A stretch of DNA of 64,000 bases from Calycina herbarum (taxonomy: Eukaryota; Ascomycota; Leotiomycetes; Helotiales; Pezizellaceae). The stretch spans positions 186,001-250,000 of the forward strand of contig LLEY01000057.1 of the NCBI GenBank assembly GCA_001414485.1, given 5' to 3'. This document shows positions 1-11,878 of this stretch, in pieces. The notes under the pieces were generated by a model. It was not told where the DNA came from. It saw nothing but the letters and a program-made list of their open reading frames with translations, and ran no database searches. A program made the position numbers and the translations under genes. Numbering within the stretch: the stretch's first letter is position 1; each line of letters begins with the position of its first letter.

Positions 1-253
1 TTTCGTGGATGGCTTTTCGGGTCACCGAATGTTAAAGAGACCGCTCCTTAAGATTTATGTGTAGAAGATTGTATTACTGTGGGGGGCTCCGTTAGCTTTC
101 GCGAAAGTCCTTGCGCTAGAAGTCCTGAATTCCCAAATGGCTGTTCAAGGAGACTTAGAACAATGAGAAATAACACATCTCGATTATCTCAAACCATTCG
201 CATAATCAATTCAAGGATATTTTAGAAGAACATTTTAAGGGAACAATTCTACT
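1..253. other. Left edge, no gene seen
   Basis: No open frame of interest or repeat is visible. The stretch probably holds the 3' flank of the Nudix gene that ends at 254. Confidence 0.5.
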
Positions 254-1239
254 TCAACAAGGAAAAGGTAAAAATCGATGTGTCCTCGCAACCAACTCCC
301 CATACCCCTCCTCCTCGATCAACCACCCATGCCTAATCAAAAAATCCACAAGAACCATAACACACATAGCCTTATACCTTCCCTCCCTAATATTTCCTAC
401 CACCTCCTCAACCCCCATCAATCTAAACCCTTCCACCTCCTCATCGCCAGGTTTGAGCACCACCCCCTCATCAACCTCCAAATCGTACACAAACTTCAAA
501 CTCGGTTCAGTCAATCCCTTCCCAACTCCCTCCCCTTTAACATTGAACTCCATCACGCACCCTACCCCCCTGGCTCTCTCCGCAATCTCCTCTCCCAAAC
601 TCGCCTCCTCGAATGCCTCCTTAATTAAACATTTCCTAGGTTCCATCCCTGCAGTTACACCCCCCGCTATACTACTATCCAACATCCCAGGATCCCTCTT
701 CGTCCTCACACTCCTCCTTGGAACCCAAAGTAATAGCTCTTTCTCCCCATCGTTTCTTTTCCCGAAGGTATAGACAGTGCAATGCACACCCGTAGTAACC
801 ACCCCAAAAAGTCCCGCACCCGCCCTCTCAATCCTCACTCCTCCATCCCCTCTAATACCATATTCCTCGCCCCTCCACCCTTTCAGAACATCAAAACTGT
901 CCTTTTCTCTAGCTCGCTCCAGTACTGCAGAGATAGCACCATTACACCCCTCGATGTTCTTTTCCCTAAGAATAACCCTCTTGATTTTGCTTCCGGAATC
1001 AAGATGGAAAGAACTCGTCCATGGCATCGCTTCGACGACAAAGTTTGGAATATATCCATAAGGATCCTGAGAGAGGAGAGGGATATGGAATGCCCAGAAG
1101 GATTCTATGGTTTTGGAATACGAAGACTCGTTGGGGTATGGGAAACTAAAGAATGAATTAGTTAGTTCCCATCGCATTTTTGAAAAAAGATGCATACTTA
1201 CTTATCAATCTCCCTCACGACTTCCAGTAAGGATTTCAT
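254..1239 (-). CDS. Nudix hydrolase, DUF4743 / YJR142W-like
   Basis: Two exons: 1239-1202 and 1145-254, joined by a 56-nt intron (GTAAGT donor, TTTAG acceptor). They give 309 residues starting MKSLLEVVREIDN. The first half matches the N-terminal domain found next to Nudix domains in the yeast YJR142W family. A Nudix box follows: a GG-V-T-A-G stretch, then IKEAFEEASL. The catalytic glutamates of the REUxEE core are kept, although the usual arginine is lysine and the first glutamate of the box is shifted by one. The family is reported to hydrolyse damaged thiamine diphosphate forms, so a metabolite clean-up role is likely; this is inference from family. The start was chosen because the continuous frame upstream of the acceptor (MHLFSK...) is intron. 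It is divergent from the GH35 gene, with 638 bp between the starts. Confidence 0.85.
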
Positions 1240-1877
1240 CTTCGCTTCCTGTTCGTTCTAACAAAATGTTCAGAAAGCAAGGACGTTCAACAAGACCAGC
1301 CCCAAGCTTATGAGGAGTCGGTTCGTCATGTGAGCTGACAGCACGCATCTCCAGATTGCGACTTTACACAACGCATGAATCTCCGGATTCCCGGAATTGT
1401 TCTATTCCCTCTTGGAATTCCCGGGTTTTCATTTTCTCATTACTAACCTCGGGTCCCCAGCTTTCCCCTCGTATTCAAATCCTTGCAAGCAACAGCTCCC
1501 CTGCATAACCTAACCCTCTTTCGTCATCTCCTCGCTTCCCAATGAACCGAGGCTCCTCCCGTCACACCATCACTCCAAGTGACGAGCTTCATTATTTTGT
1601 GGTACTCCCAGGAACCAAGCCCTTTTTGGGAATTAGCCGCCAGAGGTACCAAATTTAAATTCTTCCGCGATGCAGAAAGTTAAGTTTGGGACCCGCTATT
1701 TCTATTTCCCCATGCGTTCCGATTGCTGGAATTGGGAGATGCTGGGTGCGGGGTGAAGATCTCTTTTTTTATGGGATGGTGAATTTGGAAATATGACGGG
1801 GATGTTTTGTTTATAGGAAGCTTGGGGTAGCTCGGGGGAGGTAGTACAACTTTCACTCGTTTTTTACGTTTGCGACG
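1240..1877. promoter_or_regulatory. Divergent intergenic region, Nudix / GH35
   Basis: This 638-bp stretch separates two divergently transcribed genes, so it should carry both promoters. No open frame or clear binding-site array was recognised by eye. Confidence 0.4.
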
Positions 1878-4800
1878 ATGCGGTTTTCGAGACTTTTTGC
1901 GGTTCTTTCGATGGTGCTTTGGGGGTGTGAGGGGACGAGTGATGGGCTTGGTGATGCGGTTACCTGGGATAAGAATAGTATTATGATTAATGGGAATAGA
2001 ACTTTCATCTTGTAAGCTTATTGGGTGATACTTTTGCTGTTGCTAATTGATAAAATAGTTCTGGAGAATTCCATTACCAACGAATGCCGGTACCGGAAAT
2101 GTGGCTTGTAAGTAAAATAGTACCCCATTGAATGAGTAGAACGACGACTTACAAAAACAAGGATATCTTTCATAAATTCAAAGCAAGTGGATTCAACACC
2201 ATCAGGTATTCTTCACCCCTCCCTGTCCTCTCCATTTCCTCCATCTCTAACCTTTTTATGAGTATCTACCTCTTCTGGTCCTACCACTCCCCCTCGAAAG
2301 GGGTCTATGACTTCGAAACCACCGGGAAAAATGTCCAACGTCTCTTCGATTACGCTAAAGAAGCAGGCCTATGGGTCATCGCTCGAGCAGGTCCCTATTG
2401 CAATGCTGAAACCAATGCTGGTGGTCTTGCATTGTGGGGTTCTGATGGAAGTATGGGGAATTTGAGGACGAGTGATGAGGTTTATCATCAGGCTTGGATT
2501 CCGTGGGTGGAGAAGATTGGGGCGATTATTGCTGCGAACGAAGTTTCTAAGGGAGGGGTAAGTTTCCCTTTCTTGTTTTGTTGAATGAGGCGAGGGGAGG
2601 GGTAGATTGGGATATGTACTAATGCCAAATGGGGATAGACTGTGATTTTAAATCAAGTGGAGAATGAGCTCCAGGAAACAGTTCATTCGCCTACGAATAC
2701 CCTAGTCATTTACATGGAACAACTCAAGACTGCATTCCGAGCGGCAGGAATTACAGTTCCACTCACCCATAACGAGAAGGGAATGCGTTCTATGAGTTGG
2801 AGTACAGATTATCAGGATGTTGGAGGAGCCGTGAATATGTATGGACTTGATTCATATCCTGGTGGACTTTCTTGTACTGTAAGTCGGATTCCCAAATTCT
2901 CTCTCTCCAAAGATTGGAAACTTAACTTCTCAAAAAGAGCGTCAATTCGGGCTTCAACCTAGTACGAACATATCACCAATGGTTTTCGAATTACTCCTAC
3001 ACCCAACCAAACCACTTCCCTGAATTTGAAGCTGGATATTTCACACCATGGGGAGGAAGTTTCTACGATGATTGTACCTCTGAACACGATCCCGGATTCG
3101 CAGATGTTTATTACAAGAATAATATTGGACAGCGAACAACACTTCTGAGCTTGTATATGGCTTGGGGAGGAACGAACTGGGGACATTGTAACTTATTTGG
3201 AATCTTGTGAGAGGCTGTATTTTGGCTGACAACTGCAGCTGCCGCGCCTGTCGTTTATTCTAGTTACGATTATTCGGCTCCGTTAAGGGAAACGAGACAG
3301 ATTCAGGATAAACTATCGCAGACAAAACTCATTGCGTTGTTTACAAGGGTCTCGAAGGATCTTTTGACGACGGAAATGATTGGGAATGGGACTGGATATG
3401 CTGTAAGTATTCCCCTCTACTTCCAAAATTCACGAAGAAACTAACCCCTCCAGGTCTCCTCCCAAGAAATCTTCACCTGGGAACTCCGCAACCCAACAAC
3501 AAACGCAGGTTTCTACACAGTGCAACAACTCAAATCCAGTTCTCGAAACTCTGTAACCTTCTCAGCAACTCTAAACACCTCTCTTGGAAATGTGACTATT
3601 CCAAATATCAATCTCAATGGAAGACAAAGTAAGATTTTAGTCACGGATTATACATTTGGAAAACAGGCATTGCTTTATTCTTCGTCAGATATCCTAACTT
3701 ATGGAGTTTTTGATGTTGATGTTTTGGTGCTTTATCTTCAAGTGGGTCAGGTTGGGGAGTTTGCCCTTAAGACTGGGGATAAGTCTGCTCTTGGAGAATT
3801 TGCGACAACTGGAAGTTCGGAGGTTAAGAGTGTAGTTGGGGAGGGATTGGTTACTGTGAGTTTTCTTCGTGGGAGTTTTCTACCCTGAACATGTAACTGA
3901 TGTGGAAATAGGTGACCTACACCCAAGGAGCAGGACAAACAGTTCTCCAATCCAATGGTATCTTGATCTACTTACTCGAGCAAAAAACAGCCTGGAAATT
4001 CTGGGCACCAGCAACAACAATCAATCCAGACGTTCAACCCAGCGAACAAATTTTCGTCCTGGGTCCTTATCTTGTCCGAAGTGCATCCATCTCACACGGA
4101 GTCGTCCATATTTCAGGTGATAATGATGTAGCGACCACTATTGAAGTGTACACCGGTAACTCCGAAATCCAAACAATCGACTGGAATGGAATTCGTCTCG
4201 ATGCTATCAAAAACTCATACGGGTCGGTCACAGCTCAAATCCCAGGTGCAAGCGACCGTGCTATCTCCTTACCAACACTAGAAAATTGGAGATCAGCAGA
4301 TTCTCTGCCAGAGAAACTTGCTTCTTATGACGATTCAAAATGGACAGTTGCTAACAAATCGACAACACTAAGTCCCATCGCACCTCTCACTAAGCCGGTT
4401 TTATTCTCCAGCGACTATGGATTCTATACCGGTGCCAAAATCTATCGCGGCTATTTCGATAGAGTAGATTTTACTTCCGTGGATATTACTGCATCTGGTG
4501 GATTAGCTTTCGGATGGTCAGCTTGGTTAAATGGTATTTTGATCGGAGGGAATGTCGGCAACGCGACTCTACCAACTACAAATGCTGTTCTTTCTCTTCC
4601 TAAAGCCTCTCTGAAAGCGGTCGATAATTTAGTAACTGTCCTCGTGGATTACCACGGACACGATCAAACATCAACAGCAAAGGGAGTGGAAAACCCAAGA
4701 GGAATCCTTGGTGCCTCCCTCATTTCCACGTCCAACACAACAACTACCGGAACCGGGTTCAAACTCTGGAAAATCCAAGGAAATGCAGGTGGGTTCGCAA

Positions 4801-5303
4801 ATATCGACGCAGCACGCGGTCCCATGAACGAAGGTGGTCTCTATGGTGAAAGACTAGGATGGGCTCTCCCCTCTTTCGTCCCTTCATCTCCTCAATTTGG
4901 ACGTTCCTCTCCATTCATTGGTCTCAACACTTCCGGAATCGAATTCTACACCACAACATTCCATCTAAACATCGATTCCGATCTCGATGTTCCCTTGGGA
5001 ATTGAGGTATCTGCTCCTCAAGGGACGGTGGCGAGAGTCATGATCTGGGTTAATGGGTACCAATATGGAAAGTATGTTCCTCATATTGGACCGCAAACTA
5101 GATTCCCGTTCCCACCGGGGGTAGTGAATAATAGGGGACTGAACACTGTTGCGTTGAGTCTTTGGGCTATGAGTGATGAGGGGGCGAAGTTGGATACTGT
5201 GAAGTTGATTAGTTATGGGCAGTATCAGACGGATTTTGGGTTTAATAGGGATTGGAGTTATCTTCAGCCTGGGTGGGATGAGAAGAGATTGGAGTATGCT
5301 TGA
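1878..5303 (+). CDS. Secreted beta-galactosidase, glycoside hydrolase family 35
   Basis: Nine exons: 1878-2011, 2059-2107, 2162-2205, 2263-2557, 2639-2878, 2938-3187, 3239-3402, 3454-3855 and 3912-5303. All junctions keep frame and give 989 residues, the usual size of fungal GH35 enzymes (about 1,000). A signal peptide is visible (MRFSRLFAVLSMVLWG). The catalytic barrel follows, with SGEFHYQRMPVPEMW near residue 46 and the acid/base motif ILNQVENEL near residues 177-185 (Glu184). The likely nucleophile lies in FPEFEAG near residue 283. Beta-sandwich domains fill the rest. The family releases terminal beta-galactose from plant galactans and oligosaccharides outside the cell. The signature normally reads QxENE[FY]; here the last residue is Leu. 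Confidence 0.93.
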
Positions 5304-6440
5304 GAGGTTGAGTTTGACATTAATTCAAGTTAAGCGAGCTTGAATAGATTGAGGGTATAAAATTCCGGAAGAGGTGACAGAACTTCACTGATATATCCTT
5401 TTCGCGATCATAAGATGAAAATTTCCATGATAAGATGAATAAATCATGATGAGATGAAAATAGAGGGGAGGACTTCTCGGGAAGGTCTATGCTGAGTTAT
5501 ATTCCTCCCCTCCCGTTGAAGCCGTTGAAAGAAAGCCAAGGAAGGGAAGCTGGCAAACGAACGAGACAATAATCATGGCGACAATAATACGGCGTAATTC
5601 TTGGAAACTTTAGTTCAACATTGGGGGTTCGCGTGAACTGCTCACATTGGCTACAAACCTCAAACGATCATTTTTATTATCAGTCTCCATGAAGTGAAAA
5701 GGGTCCGTAAGTGTATTTGTTTACTTCGGAGTTCTTCTGAATGAGGACCAAATTTGAGATCTCAACAGAATGAGTTTGAAGAGAAATTTTCAGAGACACC
5801 TACTGAGAATCATTCAAGAGCTAAAATCCCGAAATCAAAGAGGCGTTTTGACTACGGCATACGGCAAGTCTCGGCAGGATGATGAAGCTATTTCCAAACC
5901 TCATGACTCTCCGATTCCGAGCCCCGAATTCCTTACGGAATAAGCAAACGCATGCTGCAAGCCGTCTTGGCAGGGGAGGGGAAGTGAGACCGGGTACAAC
6001 TGACTAAAGGGGCTTAGTGGTGGAGTGGAAAGCTTGAAAGCATGATGAATTGTTTGCCCCTCACTAGCTGGACTAGCAATTTTTACGTTTACACCGCATC
6101 GTATGTTCTTTTCACTGTGACATGGTGTGTAAACAATGTGTATCTACATAAACAGGAGTAAGAGAAGCTGCCAAGTTCTTATGTTTCCGAATTAGTTGCG
6201 CCCTATCCTTTGACCCGTTTTGCTACATCTTCCAGGTGGAGCCATTTTCAATTCCGATTACACTCCGACGTACCCTGAGCTCCAGTTCGCGATAAGATAA
6301 TCGACCCTTGTCCGCCAACTATCCCACTTCTTGTCAACAACCAAAGGAATAAAAGACAAACCGATCCATTTTCTCTTTTTTTTCTGTGGCATACCATCTT
6401 CCTCTCCCCCAATTCAATTCCTCATCTCTTAATCCTCACG
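5304..6440. other. Intergenic region upstream of GABA transaminase
   Basis: About 1.1 kb without a convincing gene. The last 80 bases before the next ATG are pyrimidine-rich, as in fungal leaders, with an A/T-rich TATA-like patch near 6346. Nothing else was recognised. Confidence 0.5.
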
Positions 6441-8017
6441 ATGGCATCACTTCGAGCAGCGGCGCGATTGCGTCCAGCCGCCACCCGGTTGACCCCTCAA
6501 TGCCCCCTCCGAGCTCAAAGAACATTTGCAGCTTCAGCTTTCAAGGCAGCTCCATCTGCAGAAGAGCCTTTCTTTTCTGGTGAGCCGGCTGGACCGACCG
6601 TCAAGACAGCAATTCCAGGCCCAGAAAGCAAGAAGGCAATTGCAGATTTAGATACCGTTTTTGATACCAGAAGTTTGAACATGCTTGCGGACTACACCAA
6701 GAGTTTCGGAAACTACATTGCTGATCCAGATGGAAATGTCCTACTCGATGTGTAAGTATCTCTACTCTCTACGCAGGAAAATGAGCTTGTACTAATTCTT
6801 TTTTCAATAGCTACGCTCAAATTGCCTCAATCCCAGTGGGATACAGCAACCCCTCCCTTCTCGAAGCCGCGAAATCCGACCAAATGGCCATGGCCTTAAT
6901 CAACCGCCCAGCATTAGGAAACTTCCCTTCCCACGATTGGGCTGAGATCCTACGAACCGGTATCCTCACCGTAGCACCAAAGGGCCTCGACCAAGTCTTC
7001 ACCGCAATGGCAGGATCCGATGCAAACGAAACCGCCTACAAAGCAGCATTCATGTGGAGACGCCAACATGAGCGAGGAGGAGCACACGTCGAATTCACAG
7101 AAGAAGACATCGCATCCAGCATGCTCAACCAAGCCCCAGGCGCTCCCCAACTCTCCATCCTCTCCTTCAAATCCGCCTTCCACGGCCGTCTCTTCGGCTC
7201 CCTCTCCACCACCCGCTCAAAGCCAATCCATAAACTCGATATCCCAGCCTTCGACTGGCCCCAAGCTACCTTCCCCCTCCTCAAATACCCCCTCGAAGAT
7301 CACATCCAAGAAAACGCAAAGGTAGAAGCCGAAGCTCTCGCTGATGTCGAACGTCTAATCACAACCCACCACCTCCCACCCTGCGCCGTAGTAGTCGAAC
7401 CCATCCAATCCGAAGGAGGAGACAACCACGCATCCCCCGCCTTCTTCCAAGGTCTCCGCACCCTAACCAAGAAACATAACGTCCTCTTCATCGTCGACGA
7501 AGTGCAAACCGGTGTCGGAGCCACCGGAAAATTCTGGGCCCACGACCACTGGAACCTAGATACACCCCCCGACATGGTAACATTCAGCAAGAAAGCCCAA
7601 ACAGCAGGATACTACTTTGGAAACCCCGAGCTCCGCCCAAACAAACCATACCGTCAATTCAACACCTGGATGGGCGACCCAGCACGCGCTATCCTTTTCC
7701 GAGCCATCATCAAGGAAATCGAACGTCTGGATCTAGTAACCAACACCAAAAACGTTGGAGAATATCTCTACTCCGGAATCGAGAGTCTGGCCAAGAAATA
7801 CCCCGGCGAGGTTCAAAACTTGCGAGGAAAGGGACAGGGAACATTCATCGCATTTGATAGTCCAAGACGAGATGAGGTTTTGAAGAAGGCCAAGAGTGTG
7901 GGTGTTAATATCGGAGGTAGTGGCGAGAGGGCTGTGCGATTGAGACCTATGTTGATATTCCAGAAGCACCATGCTGATATTCTGTTGGAGGCTTTGGAGA
8001 AGATTGTCAAGTCGTAA
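6441..8017 (+). CDS. 4-aminobutyrate (GABA) aminotransferase, mitochondrial
   Basis: Two exons, 6441-6751 and 6811-8017, give 505 residues, typical for eukaryotic GABA transaminase. It moves the amino group of GABA to 2-oxoglutarate using pyridoxal phosphate, the first step of the GABA shunt. The N-terminus (MASLRAAARLRPAATRL) is rich in Arg, Ala and Ser and lacks acidic residues, as in mitochondrial targeting peptides. Class-III aminotransferase landmarks are seen: MAGSDANETAYKAAF, FHGRLFGSLSTTRSK, the cofactor aspartate in FIVDEVQTGVGATGKFWAHD, and the PLP lysine in TFSKKAQ (residue 364 or 365). The C-terminal end has SGERAVRLRPMLIF. Homologous to yeast UGA1 and Aspergillus gatA. The leader is CT-rich and the Kozak context is CACGATGG. 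Confidence 0.95.
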
Positions 8018-8862
8018 TTTAGGAGAGGATCATAAAAAAAGACAATTTGAGGAAATACAAGGAATTTGTGAATTGGAGTTGGGGTGGATGATAAGGGGAT
8101 ATGAAAACATTTGAACAGAGCAACAATTTAGTTGCGTGGGTTCTAGTCCATTGGGACATTTTGCATGTATTGGCAAGCATTGAAAGCGAAATTGAAGTGT
8201 ATTTTTGATAATTTTGGTCTTGTCCTCCTTGTTTTGAGTTTGTGATGTTGACAATGGTATTTTTGAAAGAGCGACCTGGTTAAGAACAAGCATTGGAAAG
8301 TGATATTTTAAATAGCGTGACGACCACCTGTTGGCAGCATGTAACCCCTCTCTTCACATCCCAAACACAACTCCAAATTACTCTCACGATGCCCTCAAAT
8401 CTTGACCGATTTCTGAACAATTTTTTGAACCGATTTTCACGCCTATAGAAAATTTCAGATCGGTTTCTTTAATTCTTTGATTGATAGGGTTATTTGAGCT
8501 AGCTGTTCTTCCTAATATGCATTTAAGTGCATGATGATACATGCATGCTAGTTCCATATGATACAAGTTGAAGATGGAAGGTAGTTTTTTACACAGTACA
8601 ATATATACAATGGTCTGTTTTTTTGCCTTTGGTTTGGATATTGCCCTCTCCCCGTGTTATGAATGCGCTGAAGCCCAAGATATCCCAGGACCAGTATGTG
8701 AAAGTCAATGCATTGAAACGCAAAGGTAGCCCAACCAGGATGTTTCCACCAGCAGCTTGCCTCAGGATGTGAAGCCAAATCGCAAGGCAAGTGGAATAAC
8801 CAAACGACAACAACAAAGATGGAAGTAAGAGCAATGTAGAGAGAATATGAGATGAAAAGCAA
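8018..8862. other. Convergent intergenic region, GABA-T / SET2
   Basis: Two genes converge here. The stretch should hold both 3' UTRs and terminators. No further open frame or repeat stood out. Confidence 0.5.
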
Positions 8863-11800
8863 TCAATGGCTCATCACCTCTTCTCTCTCATGCCCAGCTC
8901 CCGTCTCCAAACCCTCCATCTTCTCACCTCCATGCCCACTCTCATTCCCATTACTCCCCCCATGATGCGAAGTCCCATTAACCGCAACCACCCCATTGTT
9001 ACCCCCGAAAGCTTCTTTATTCCTCTCCATCAACTCGGCGAGCTGATGTTCATCCACGCTCTCCACTGCAGTAGATGTTCCTAAATTGCCATCTAGATCC
9101 ATCTTGATAGCTTCCTCGTTCTCCCGCATTAAATCTTCTTCTTGCTTTTGTAGCTCCTTTTCTTCCTCCGTTTCCTCTATGGGCTCCGCCTCCGCATCTA
9201 GTATATCATCCGTGGGAGGAGGCGGTGGCGGCGGCGGCGTGGGCACTGATTCATCATCTCCTTCCTTGAATCGCTTGTTTGAGTCGTCATCGGGTGTGTC
9301 TTCGCTCTCGCGCGTGCGTTTCCGTGAAGTGTCGGGGGATTCGATAGGCGTATCGGGAGGGACCATTGGTGAAGGAGGAATGGATGGCGTAGGTGTACCG
9401 TTCGAAAACGAAGTACCCATGTCACCAGCGGGTGATGACTGAATACTCATAGTTGGTCCAGAAGTGCCGTTGGCCAGCTTCTCCCGTTTCCTCTTATCCG
9501 CTGCTTTCTTCTTCTGAACGACCTTTTCAAAATATTCCCGCACGAACTTCTTGACCTTCTTCTCTTGATGTTCGGAGATCTTGGTCGGGTCCTCCACTCG
9601 ATTGTTTTTGAAGTCAGACGCAACGAGTTTTTTGCCAACTTCCTTTGCGAACTTCTTCAAATCATCCTTCGGTAACACCTTGGCGAATTTCTGCATTACG
9701 TATTTGATATGTGGAAATAGCTGTTATGATATTAGTATTAGAATACAGACATCAGTAGACAAACCACTTACAGTATTTTCGTATAGCTTCATCTGCTTGT
9801 CCTCTGATAGTAACCGCCATTTCTCGACTGGCTTTTTCTTTTCTTTAGGCGTTGAGTCATCTGTGCTAACACTTTGGACGGGAGTCTGTGACTTTATGGC
9901 GTCATTGATGATGTCCGAAAGCTCTTTTTGCTTCTGAACAGCTTTTGGTATGCCTCTTGGGGGTGGAGGCAGTTCTGCTGCTGGTTCATATGGTCTATCC
10001 CAAGTTGTTTGTCCGGCTTTGCTATAATAATAGATTTTTCCCAGACGTCCGTCTATCGCCTCAAACCAACCAGGAGGTAATGGAAATTGCCTTCGGGGTG
10101 GTGGCCTCTGTGGAAATGAGGGTTGAAATGCTGGTCGCTGGAAATTATTATTACTTTTTGGTCCCGTCGGTGTAGCTAGAGATGGCGCTGGCGATTTGAC
10201 CACCTCTTCAGGTCTCTCGTTTGGGCGACGCTCATAAGCTCCTGCTGCATTTGGATCCCACTTCTTTCTAGGTATCCGGTAAGCGACCTGCAATTTACCC
10301 CACTCGGCGAGGAGTCTCTTGGCCTCAAAAGCGACATCCTCATGCTGTGAATCTACCAAGGAGGTGATACTCGCTTCGATTTTGGAGTCGTGGATTTTGT
10401 TTCGTGTGAGCCTTGGGAACTGATAAAGAATGTCGAGGATTTGGAGAATAACATTATTGTCCTCCTTCCATGTCGTAAGCGCGGCCCGAAGAATCTGGTA
10501 GCCGTGCATTTGCACAACTTTATTCCGTACTTTATCATCATCGCAACGCTGAATACGACTGAGCAACTTGACTGCAATCCACTTCTCTTTGCATTGCATG
10601 AGGGAAGCCATGACCTTTCGGACGCCATCCTCGTCAAGTCCTTTTGGTTCGACGTTGTTGACATATTCTTCATCGTCCTCCCCTGTCTTCTTTTTCCGGG
10701 GTTTCTTGGCCACTGTAGTGTCCCAGCCATCCCCATCATCAATACCAAGAGCTTCAATGGTCGCATGAGACAACTTGGTGGCACGCTCCGTTTGCGTCTT
10801 TCCTCCAATAAAACCAGTGCAGTTTGGCTCCTCGCAATAGCACGGCTGTGGGTCAGCGCCATATCGGTCAACGTTGTAGTTGAAGACCAACTCTTCGCCC
10901 TTTTTGATGTTTCGCTCGGCAAAAATGCCCATGCGCAGCTTGTTCCCGACGACCCATTTGTCCACGTAGCAATTGGGATTGCAAGAGTGGTTGCAAAAGC
11001 GTCCGAGATTTCCCTTTTTGGTAGCGTCGACAAACTCGTTCTTGGTGAGTGACATGAAGTAGAAGTGCTTGATGCCCTCTTTGTCATATTCATACGTTCG
11101 CTTTCTAAAGGCAGGTTCGTTGATGACTTCGCCAATGTACTCGAACACGAAATCATTGACATTCAGGTCAGTATTTGCTCGCAATCCGTAGCCTTTCTTT
11201 TCCGTCCGGATTACAGAGACGTCGGCGTAGCGCCGGCGCTGGAAGCGCTGATTTTCGCATTTCACACCACAATTGCAATCGCCGTCAACACATTCCATCT
11301 TCGTCGCACGATTGATACAGTCGGAGTCTTCTCCACATGCATGATTCTTGCCGTCCCCTGGTGCGCCGTTAGTAGATTGCGACACTGGGTTGTGGGGGAA
11401 ACTCACTCCATTCTGCAGAACAGTCGCAATCCAACGGATCAGTGTGTGAATCTCCCATGTACTTGGAGCCATACATGCAAGTCGGAATTAGTTGAAATAC
11501 TTGAACGGCCTCATCTTTGACGTCTTCCAGATCGGTAAAGAGGGGTGCTGGTCGCGCGGCGACTTTTTGTATTGATTTCCGTGACAATTTTCTCCCTTTT
11601 CCCGCCTCCACCGTGACACTGATGTCGCCGCCCATAAGTTCTTCCTGCTCATCCTGATCCGAAATGGAGGTGTCCTGGAAGCTTTGTATATTTGGTGACT
11701 GGGATGCCGAATCTTTCGAAGCTGGCGTAGAAGAGCGAGACTTCTTGAGCTGGTGAGTTTTTGCGCCTTCATATGTGCCATTTACGACGATTGTCTCATC

Positions 11801-11878
11801 TCGACCTTCTTCAAGCTTCATACCACCTAACGCCGTATCGACTACGACCTCGGACTTCTCTCTGGTATCGTCTGCCAT
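8863..11878 (-). CDS. SET2: Histone H3 lysine-36 methyltransferase Set2
   Basis: Three exons, 11878-11407, 11357-9772 and 9720-8863, give 971 residues. Domains run in the expected order. A Cys-rich AWS region starts near residue 150 (CDCSAEW, then [12 protein letters not shown]). The SET domain covers about 205-325, with [17 protein letters not shown] and [14 protein letters not shown] post-[17 protein letters not shown] follows. A WW domain lies near 580-612 ([20 protein letters not shown]). The SRI domain that binds the phosphorylated RNA polymerase II tail begins near 676 and crosses the last intron ([18 protein letters not shown]). The enzyme methylates H3K36 during transcription elongation. 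The acidic, low-complexity tail after SRI is long (about 200 residues) and reads as disordered. Confidence 0.95.

Noticed and set aside
254..1061. Plus-strand frames opposite the Nudix gene
   Set aside because: They are antisense shadows of a well-supported minus-strand gene.
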